From positions 1 to 12,048 of the forward strand of contig CAMJRV010000033.1 in assembly GCA_946408315.1 (NCBI GenBank): a DNA stretch of 12,048 nucleotides, read 5' to 3'. This document shows positions 6,568-12,048 of this stretch, in pieces; position 1 is the first letter of the stretch, and every line of letters begins with the position of its first letter. Below the pieces are notes generated by a model, which was not told where the DNA came from, made no database searches, and was given only the letters and a program-made list of their open reading frames with translations. The position numbers and the translations under genes are program-made. Source of the stretch: an uncultured Bacillota bacterium (GTDB lineage Bacteria; Bacillota; Clostridia; Peptostreptococcales; Anaerovoracaceae).

Positions 6568-7233
6568 ATGAGCAGGAAAGATGCGTTGTTATTAATGATG
6601 GAATCCAATATTTTTTTCGGGCTTTCCCCAGAGGAGTGCATTTTCCTGGAGGAAATCATGAGTCCTCATGAGAAGATCTTTCAGAAGGAAGAAGTCATTT
6701 GGGGTGAAGACGAAGAAATTCAGCACATCGGGCTGATCCTTTCGGGAAGGGTGCTCGGAGAAAAGTTTTACTGCGACGGACAGTCCCATCTCGTCCATTC
6801 TTTCGGCACCCTTGACGTCATTGGGTTTGAGACCATCTTTTCATCGGGAAGGCGAAGTCCTATCACGTACCTGGCTGCGGAGGAGACGTGCCTGCTGCTG
6901 TTCTCCCGTACGATCGTGGAACGGCAGGGCGTGATACCGATGAAGCTTCAGATGAAGATAAAGGACAATATGATCCGAATCCTCGCGGACGAAAACATCA
7001 AGAGCATGTACAAGCTGGAGGTTCTGTCGAGACGGTCTTTGCGAAGCCGGATCATGACCTTCCTGCGGATCATGGAGAAAAAATCGGGGGAGAAGACGTT
7101 TCATATCGGAATGGACAGAGAGCGGTTTGCCCGGTACCTCTGTGTGAACAGGAGCGCCCTTTCCTACGAATTGAGCCAGATGCAAAAGGATGGATTGATT
7201 CGCTTTGAAAAGGACCTGTTTACGGTCCTGTAA
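6568..7233 (+). CDS. Crp/Fnr-family transcriptional regulator
   Basis: A 221-residue cytoplasmic regulator. Residues ~14-115 form the cyclic-nucleotide-binding-like beta barrel (FFGLSPEE, 'GEDEEIQHIGLILSGRVLG' and 'FGTLDVIGFETIF' match the Crp fold). A long dimer helix (~125-150) follows, then a C-terminal winged helix with the recognition segment MDRERFARYLCVNRSALSYE (182-201). The phosphate-binding residues of true cAMP receptors are not evident. Cysteines (24, 69, 108, 192) do not form the N-terminal FNR cluster, so the effector is unknown. The start is ATG at 6568 with GGAGAGGGAG upstream. It lies 40 nt after the binding-protein gene with no terminator between, so it is probably the last gene of the transport operon and a local regulator. 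Confidence 0.88.
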   Translation: MSRKDALLLMMESNIFFGLSPEECIFLEEIMSPHEKIFQKEEVIWGEDEEIQHIGLILSGRVLGEKFYCDGQSHLVHSFGTLDVIGFETIFSSGRRSPITYLAAEETCLLLFSRTIVERQGVIPMKLQMKIKDNMIRILADENIKSMYKLEVLSRRSLRSRIMTFLRIMEKKSGEKTFHIGMDRERFARYLCVNRSALSYELSQMQKDGLIRFEKDLFTVL

Positions 7234-7259
7234 ATCAACCCGATCTTGTTGCAAAAGCG

Positions 7260-7307
7260 AAATAAAAATAACGCATCCGGTATTGTCCGGAAGCGTTATT
7301 TTTATTT
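7260..7307. terminator. Strong bidirectional intrinsic terminator
   Basis: A perfect 15-bp outer stem (7260-7274 with 7293-7307, AAATAAAAATAACGC and its complement) has an inner TCCGG/CCGGA stem (7276-7280 with 7287-7291) around a 6-nt loop. A/T-rich outer arms supply a T-rich tract on either strand. It lies 26 nt past the regulator stop and 11 nt past the convergent LRR-gene stop, and can end both. Confidence 0.9.
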
Positions 7308-7318
7308 GGAGGTTGGAG

Positions 7319-10300
7319 TTATTTTGACATCAGATTGTAGAGAACCTGCGCCATCTGCGCCCGGGTCGTCGTATCCGTTGGGGTTAGTTGACGGTTGCTG
7401 CCTTCGATCGTTCCGGATTTTACCAAAAGTGCCATAGAGTCCTTGGCCCAGGAGGCAACCTTTTCATGGTCCGTATAGTCCGTCAGCACTCTTGTCGACG
7501 TGCTCTTTGGAAGCTGATCCATCTGGTTCAGCGAGTTGTAGAGCAGGGTAAACATTTCTTGTCTTGTGATTTCTTTTTCGGGAGCGAACTTGTTATCGCC
7601 GATTCCCTTGGTGATTCCCAGCTTTTTCGCGGCTGCAAGATAGCCTGTATAGTACTGGTTTCCTGCGTCGGAGAAGTTATCGCTCGGGTTTTCCTCAGGG
7701 CTTATTCCGTAGGCCCGCATCACCATCACCATAAACTGACCTCTGGTAAGCTTGGCGTTTGGCTGGAAGGTGTTGTCGCCGGTTCCGGAGGCGATTCCTC
7801 TCGCGGAAAGGAAGCAGACTGCTTCGGCATACCATGCGCTGTCCTTGACATCCTGGAAGGAAATCGGATTCAGTCCTACCGCATATCGGGAGAAGTGGTT
7901 CGTCTGGAAGATGACTTTCCCCGATTCGTAATTATAGCGGCAATTCTGTACCAGTTCCGGCTTGCCCTCTCCGTTGATGTAATAGATGACGATGGCATTG
8001 AGGTCGTCTCCGGCTTTTGCCGTGTAAGGCACGGATACTGTCACGTTTCCTCCGAATGCGGAGATATTTTTATCACCGATGGTTACGCTGAAGTCAAATA
8101 CCGGGCGATCGCCTATGGTTTTTTTCGATTCCTCGGAAAGGGAGGCGGTTTCGACCCTGGAGGCTGTAATCTTAACGTTTTCCGAAGCCGATCCTGCGAT
8201 GGTTGCAAGCGCTTTGGCATCAAAGGTGACAGATGCGACCGGACTTGAAACGGTCAAGCCGTCCAGTCCGCTCTTACTCATTTCAGCGATGGCCTTCTGA
8301 GGGATCTGTGTTTCAACTTTATTGGAATTGGCAGCAGCGGCTACCTTGATTTCAACTTGATTTTCACCGTCGTTTTTCTTTGCGGTTTCTTTGGCCTGCT
8401 CGATGACTGCGGTCATCTGCGCCTCGGTAATGGAAGCGGTAGCGTTTCCTGCGGCGTCAGCCGTGGCCGTTACGTTTGCAGTAGAAACGTTGACCTTTGG
8501 AGCGGCGATGGAAGCAAGAGGGGTTGTTGGTACCGGTGCGGGCGCAGGTACTGGTGCAGGTGTCGGCGTCTTTGAGCCGCCGGAACCGCTGCCTCCTTTT
8601 GAACTTCCAGTGTTGTCTGTGTTCCCCGGATTGCTGGGAGTCGATGCGGCTTTATACTTGAACGTGGGGTTTGAGCTGGGGCTTATGCTGGTAGTCCCGG
8701 CGGGGTAGGAAGCGCAGCCACAAGTGGCTGCGCTTCCTAAAGGTTCTCTTGAAATGAAGCCCGAAGGCGATGATTTCAGCAGATCCTTATTTTCCGTATA
8801 GTCTCCTGACTTTACATCTTTTTCAATCTCGTCTTTTATGACCGGATCATTTATTGTAAACGTTATGAAATATTTTCCCGTTGCCCCATCAAATACTAAG
8901 GAGCCCATCTGATCGTCATAGCTGCTCAAGTCGACGGAGAAGCAATCGAAAGGCGAGCGCTTCAGATCCTTGTTTGCAAACTCGATGGTCTCCAGATCAT
9001 CGCAATTGGAGAAGGCGCAAGCTTCGGTCCTTTCGATCACCTGCGGTAGGTAAAGAGTCTTCAGTGGCTTTGAGGCGAAGATGTTATCCAGAGGCACCGA
9101 TTTGATCTTCATCGTTTCGGGGAGCGTCACGTCGGTCAAGCCCTCACAAACTTCAAAGGTACAGGTAGCCAGAGCTTCCAGATACTTGGGCAAAGCTGCG
9201 GACTTCAGATCGAGACAGTTCTTGAAGGTTCCGGCTCCCATCGTCTTGATGCTTTCGGGAAGCGTGATGGACTCTAGGGCACTGCCTGCGAAAACGAAAT
9301 CCTCTAACGTTGTGATGCTGTTTGGCAGGTCGATGGATTTCAGCGCGTAGCAATGGCTGAAAGCTCCGGTTTCCAGCTTTTTCACCGAGGTGGGAAGCTT
9401 TACGCTGGCCAGCTGTTTGCAGTGATTGAATGCATAAGGTCCGATGGATTCGATCTTGGCATTCGGCGCAAAATCAAGAGTTTCGATATAGCTCAGATAG
9501 AAGGCTCTGTCTCCCAGCTTTGTCAGGGTGGAAGGGAGCGTTAAGTTTTTGATACCGGCAAGAACGAACGCGTCCTCTCCGATAGTCTCCAACCCCTCGG
9601 GGAAATTAATGGCAACGGTCTTGCCCTGTTTTGCCAGATTATATCCCAGCCTGTCGAAAGCATAGTCGCCGATGTGCTTCAAAGTGCTCGGAAGTGAAAC
9701 CTTTTCCACACTTTCAGCCCCGAAGAACAGAGCCTTTGGAATTTCGGTAACGCCTTCGGCAATTACGATTTCCTTCAGGTTCTTGCACCCGTCATAAGCA
9801 TAAATGCCGAACTCGATATCTGAAGAGATCGTAACCTTTTCCAGGTTTGTCTGCATGAAGGCTCTGTCGCCTACTTTTTTTAAGGTAGTCGGGAATGTCA
9901 CGTCGTTCAATGGCGCGGTCTTGTTGTCCCAAACGACTTTAAATGCGTCATTTGCAATCTCTGTCGTCCCTTCCGGCACGGCGTATGTGGTCGAAGCCTT
10001 GCCGGCCGGATAGTAAATCAGCACATGATTTTTGAACAGAACTCCGTCGAAACTGCTGAACACGGGGTTTTCTTCCGCCACTGTTATTTTTGTCAACCCC
10101 TTCATCATGGTAAAGGCGAGATCCTTGATATCCGTCGCGGAAGCAGGGACCTCGATCTCCGTAAGCTTATCACAATATTGGAAGGCATGTTCGCCGATGG
10201 TTGTTACATTTGTCTCGCCGAGATTGATTGCATCCAGGACTTTGCAGTTATAGAAGGCCCAATCCCCGATCGTCTCGACGGTGCTTGGCAATGTAATTTT

Positions 10301-10990
10301 CGATATTTTTGAGAAGCCAATATTAGGTATTGCGGGGTCAAAAGCGTGCGCGCCGATTCCGACGACCGTCTTTCCATCATACGTGGACGGAACTGTAATT
10401 TCAATTTCATCGCTGCCCGTATAGGTGTAACCCTTCACAAGTACACCACCTGTCGTTGTTTCATAGGTGAGAGTGCAAGTCGGTTCCGGCTCCGGGTCCG
10501 TACCGCCTCCGCCGGAGGGTATCAGCTCTCCGCCGTTGCCGTAGTTTAGAAACTCGTCGAGCGCAGCTTCATAAGCATCTACAAAGGCGGCGGGGCAGTG
10601 AAAAATAACATCAAATCCGAAAGCCGCGTTTCCTACCTCCGGGGCTGGTCCTAAGAAGGTGACGACCAGCTCATTAAAATCTATGAACGCATAGTCACCG
10701 ATTTTTGTTACCGAGGCGGGAATGGTAACCGATGTAATTGCTGCCCATTGAAAAGCACCTTCGCCAATCTCCGTTACAGGCTCGTCGCCGATGGTATCGG
10801 GGATCACTACATTTTCATCGGTGCCGGTATATTCCAGGATAACGCCGTCTTCAAAGTCGAAATCATCTTCCGGCGATGGGGCCGACCCCGCAAACACAAA
10901 CGGCGTTTGCATTGAGAACAGCAGCATGAGAGTCAATGCAATCGAAATGATCCTGCTGTATTTTTTGTTATGTATCGCATAAATGCTCAA
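7319..10990 (-). CDS. BspA-type leucine-rich-repeat surface protein with three SLH anchor domains
   Basis: A 1223-residue secreted protein. The N terminus (1-35) is a signal peptide with a hydrophobic core ending at VFAG. A short LRR_5 block (~55-130) ends in an 'FHCPAAFVDAYEAAL' cap. A Gly/Pro-Glu linker (~155-170) leads to the main block (~200-690) of roughly 18 BspA/LRR_5 repeats of the pattern 'I-x-L-P-x-x-(V/L)-x-x-I-G-x-x-A-F'. An irregular spacer (~700-790), a G/S and Pro-Ala linker (~795-824) and a beta-rich Ala/Thr region (~826-1038) follow. Three SLH domains close the protein (~1043-1092, ~1106-1153, ~1170-1220), with motifs LTRGQ, ITRQE and TTRAQ in place of ITRAE. SLH domains bind cell-wall pyruvylated polysaccharide, so the LRR part faces outward for adhesion or ligand binding (family knowledge). 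The start is a TTG supported by AAGGAGGT 8 nt upstream. Confidence 0.93.
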   Translation of the reverse strand: MSIYAIHNKKYSRIISIALTLMLLFSMQTPFVFAGSAPSPEDDFDFEDGVILEYTGTDENVVIPDTIGDEPVTEIGEGAFQWAAITSVTIPASVTKIGDYAFIDFNELVVTFLGPAPEVGNAAFGFDVIFHCPAAFVDAYEAALDEFLNYGNGGELIPSGGGGTDPEPEPTCTLTYETTTGGVLVKGYTYTGSDEIEITVPSTYDGKTVVGIGAHAFDPAIPNIGFSKISKITLPSTVETIGDWAFYNCKVLDAINLGETNVTTIGEHAFQYCDKLTEIEVPASATDIKDLAFTMMKGLTKITVAEENPVFSSFDGVLFKNHVLIYYPAGKASTTYAVPEGTTEIANDAFKVVWDNKTAPLNDVTFPTTLKKVGDRAFMQTNLEKVTISSDIEFGIYAYDGCKNLKEIVIAEGVTEIPKALFFGAESVEKVSLPSTLKHIGDYAFDRLGYNLAKQGKTVAINFPEGLETIGEDAFVLAGIKNLTLPSTLTKLGDRAFYLSYIETLDFAPNAKIESIGPYAFNHCKQLASVKLPTSVKKLETGAFSHCYALKSIDLPNSITTLEDFVFAGSALESITLPESIKTMGAGTFKNCLDLKSAALPKYLEALATCTFEVCEGLTDVTLPETMKIKSVPLDNIFASKPLKTLYLPQVIERTEACAFSNCDDLETIEFANKDLKRSPFDCFSVDLSSYDDQMGSLVFDGATGKYFITFTINDPVIKDEIEKDVKSGDYTENKDLLKSSPSGFISREPLGSAATCGCASYPAGTTSISPSSNPTFKYKAASTPSNPGNTDNTGSSKGGSGSGGSKTPTPAPVPAPAPVPTTPLASIAAPKVNVSTANVTATADAAGNATASITEAQMTAVIEQAKETAKKNDGENQVEIKVAAAANSNKVETQIPQKAIAEMSKSGLDGLTVSSPVASVTFDAKALATIAGSASENVKITASRVETASLSEESKKTIGDRPVFDFSVTIGDKNISAFGGNVTVSVPYTAKAGDDLNAIVIYYINGEGKPELVQNCRYNYESGKVIFQTNHFSRYAVGLNPISFQDVKDSAWYAEAVCFLSARGIASGTGDNTFQPNAKLTRGQFMVMVMRAYGISPEENPSDNFSDAGNQYYTGYLAAAKKLGITKGIGDNKFAPEKEITRQEMFTLLYNSLNQMDQLPKSTSTRVLTDYTDHEKVASWAKDSMALLVKSGTIEGSNRQLTPTDTTTRAQMAQVLYNLMSK
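8706..8739. repeat. 34-bp near-perfect inverted repeat inside the LRR/SLH gene
   Basis: Arms TAGGAAGCGCAGCCAC (8706-8721) and GTGGCTGCGCTTCCTA (8724-8739) are exact reverse complements separated by AA. The palindrome is in frame and encodes part of LGSAATCGCASYP (about residues 751-763), in the irregular spacer between the LRR block and the Pro-Ala linker. No such structure is needed for the coding function. It could be a small palindromic insertion or an mRNA hairpin. No T tract follows on either strand, so it does not look like an intrinsic terminator. Confidence 0.85.
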
Positions 10991-10998
10991 TTTGATTT

Positions 10999-11006
10999 AC
11001 CTCCTT
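10999..11006 (-). promoter_or_regulatory. Shine-Dalgarno site deciding the TTG start of the LRR/SLH gene
   Basis: AAGGAGGT on the minus strand, the full anti-16S match, lies 8 nt before TTG at 10988-10990. No in-frame ATG exists before the signal-peptide core, so the TTG must be used to keep the basic N region of the signal peptide. Confidence 0.85.
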
Positions 11007-11022
11007 GATTGGTATAGAATCA

Positions 11023-11090
11023 CACTTAACGTCGCGAAGTGAATTGCGTTCCTCCTTTCCCGACAATTTCAGGTTCACCACGCCCGAAAT
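11023..11090 (-). other. Intergenic hairpins and an orphan Shine-Dalgarno-like site between the two surface genes
   Basis: In the 135-nt gap upstream of the LRR gene, ATTTCGGG pairs with CCTGAAAT (11083-11090 with 11066-11073, one G-U pair). CACTT pairs with AAGTG (11037-11041 with 11023-11027). Between them on the minus strand lies AAGGAGG (11051-11057) without a usable start codon within normal distance. There is no T tract for termination, so read-through from the lipoprotein gene is possible. No convincing promoter was found. Confidence 0.35.
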
Positions 11091-11125
11091 GCCATAAATC
11101 TATATTCCGTCTAATGAAAACCCTT

Positions 11126-12016
11126 CTAGTCCCTTCCGGGAACGATGATTGCAGGACTGATCTCATAGCCCTGCTCTTCCAAAGATCTTTCATTAAACAA
11201 AAAAGCATTTTCCGTTTTGCCGCTCACATCGGCCCGGGTGCAATCGACGTAAAAAGGGGAGCCGTCGATCAGAACGAGATTCCAGGCATGGGCTTGCCCG
11301 CCTTTTGTGCCCAGGACGACCCAGCAGGGAACGTCGAATTCGTCACAGAGGGCCTTAAAGGCTCTGGAATATCCGTTGCAGATTGTGCTTCCCGTGACGA
11401 GAGCCCCGTAGGCGGAGCGGTTGACGTACATTTCACCGCTCAAACTGCGGTCTAAAGTAGCAGCTTCCAAAGCATCGTCATAGACGGCGCCGGCTATCAC
11501 ATAATCGAAGATTTCTCGATAGAGCTCTTCTGCATTCGCGGCGCCCTGTTTTGAGATTTTTCCCTTGGCGGTCCGGACCGCTTCCCGAAGCTCATTCTGC
11601 TTTGCTTTCAGCGACTCGGCATCCAGGGGAAAGATCGGCAGGAATTCGACTGTTTGCAGCTGTCCGTTTTCGGAAAGGACGCGGTAGGAAACCTGGGCTG
11701 CCTCGCAGGGAATGCCGCTGCTGTTGACTTCGGCAGTGTCCAGCAGGGTAAAGAAATCGTCCTGACCATAATTCAGCCCCTGTATCGTCAGGGTCACTGT
11801 CCCGAAGTCCTTGGTCCACCCGTCGATGAGAGAGCTCAGAATCACCTTGTCCGTTATCAGAGCATGAGAAGGGTCGCCTTCTCTCTGCAGTTTTTGCAGA
11901 CGGGAATCCCCCTCCTGTGGAGAAGAAGCCCCTGCATCGCCGCAGGAAACGAGTCCTGAGACAGCGAGAAGGATTGCCAGGAAAGCAATTGCAAATTTTT
12001 TTCGATCCGGTTTCAT
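11126..12016 (-). CDS. Lipoprotein with transglutaminase-like domain
   Basis: A 296-residue exported lipoprotein. Basic residues MKPDRKK precede a hydrophobic stretch and the lipobox LVSC (Cys25), so it is anchored to the outer face of the membrane. After a variable region (~30-160), a helix EELYREIFDYVIAGAVYDDA leads into a transglutaminase core. This holds GSTICNGYSRAF with nucleophile Cys213, GGQAHAWNLV with His243 and FYVDCTRAD with Asp258, the complete Cys-His-Asp triad of the TGc fold. Bacterial members can be cysteine proteases, peptidoglycan-modifying enzymes or cross-linkers, and the substrate here is unknown. I chose ATG at 12016 because GGGTGA lies 4 nt upstream. A TTG at 12028 would add four residues. 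It is followed after 135 nt by the LRR/SLH gene on the same strand, possibly one transcription unit acting at the cell surface. Confidence 0.85.
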   Translation of the reverse strand: MKPDRKKFAIAFLAILLAVSGLVSCGDAGASSPQEGDSRLQKLQREGDPSHALITDKVILSSLIDGWTKDFGTVTLTIQGLNYGQDDFFTLLDTAEVNSSGIPCEAAQVSYRVLSENGQLQTVEFLPIFPLDAESLKAKQNELREAVRTAKGKISKQGAANAEELYREIFDYVIAGAVYDDALEAATLDRSLSGEMYVNRSAYGALVTGSTICNGYSRAFKALCDEFDVPCWVVLGTKGGQAHAWNLVLIDGSPFYVDCTRADVSGKTENAFLFNERSLEEQGYEISPAIIVPGRD

Positions 12017-12048
12017 GAAATCACCCAAAATAAAATAATCAGATGTAG

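Noticed and set aside
7268..7299. ATAACG and CGTTAT arms within the terminator, the same half-sites as in the divergent promoters
   Set aside because: The arms are part of a perfect 15-bp terminator stem between convergent genes, with no promoter nearby. The resemblance is likely coincidental.
7388..8248. A 286-codon plus-strand open frame opposite the SLH region
   Set aside because: It is antisense to the clearly functional SLH domains, has no ribosome site or recognisable domain, and has an atypical composition.

Overview
The window looks like a chromosomal segment of an anaerobic member of the Bacillota, most likely class Clostridia. The evidence is the set of ferredoxin- and CCG-type cysteine proteins, the strong GGAGG ribosome binding sites with GTG and TTG starts, consensus sigma-A promoters, a signal-peptide protein anchored by three SLH domains, and lipoproteins with Gram-positive style lipoboxes. 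The genus cannot be fixed from the sequence alone. No RNA genes, CRISPR arrays or transposase genes were seen.

Region 1 (1-2548, + strand) is the 3' end of a tightly overlapping redox cluster. It holds a 5'-truncated iron-sulfur/CCG-domain oxidoreductase, a 64-residue four-cysteine redox protein and a cysteine-rich SAM-dependent methyltransferase, closed by a terminator. From memory, this trio matches the DVU_1558/1557/1556 families, which lie near a radical SAM (seleno)protein called TrsS and molybdenum aldehyde oxidoreductase genes. The biochemical role of that system is not established.

Region 2 (2547-3196, - strand) is a ParE/RelE-type toxin with its Phd/YefM-type antitoxin. They overlap and are driven by a recognisable promoter with a palindrome over its -10 box. 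Region 3 (3240-7307, + strand) starts at a perfect TTGACA-17-TATAAT promoter divergent from the toxin-antitoxin promoter. The promoter carries an ATAACG/CGTTAT inverted repeat related to the palindrome on the other side. About 230 nt of highly structured untranslated leader containing an intrinsic terminator follow. Then come four genes: FecCD-type permease, ABC ATPase, substrate-binding lipoprotein and a Crp/Fnr-family regulator. This reads as a metal, metal-chelate or oxyanion uptake operon with its own regulator and probably attenuation control. The ligand is unknown.

Region 4 (7260-12016, - strand) holds two cell-surface genes. One encodes a lipoprotein with a transglutaminase-like Cys-His-Asp domain. 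Downstream of it is a 1223-residue BspA-type leucine-rich-repeat protein with C-terminal SLH anchors. A near-perfect 34-bp inverted repeat sits inside the LRR gene in an interdomain linker. A very strong bidirectional hairpin terminator separates regions 3 and 4.

The most interesting items are the unassigned structured leader of the transporter operon, the shared operator-like motif between the divergent promoters, the partial redox/methyltransferase system, and the intragenic palindrome.
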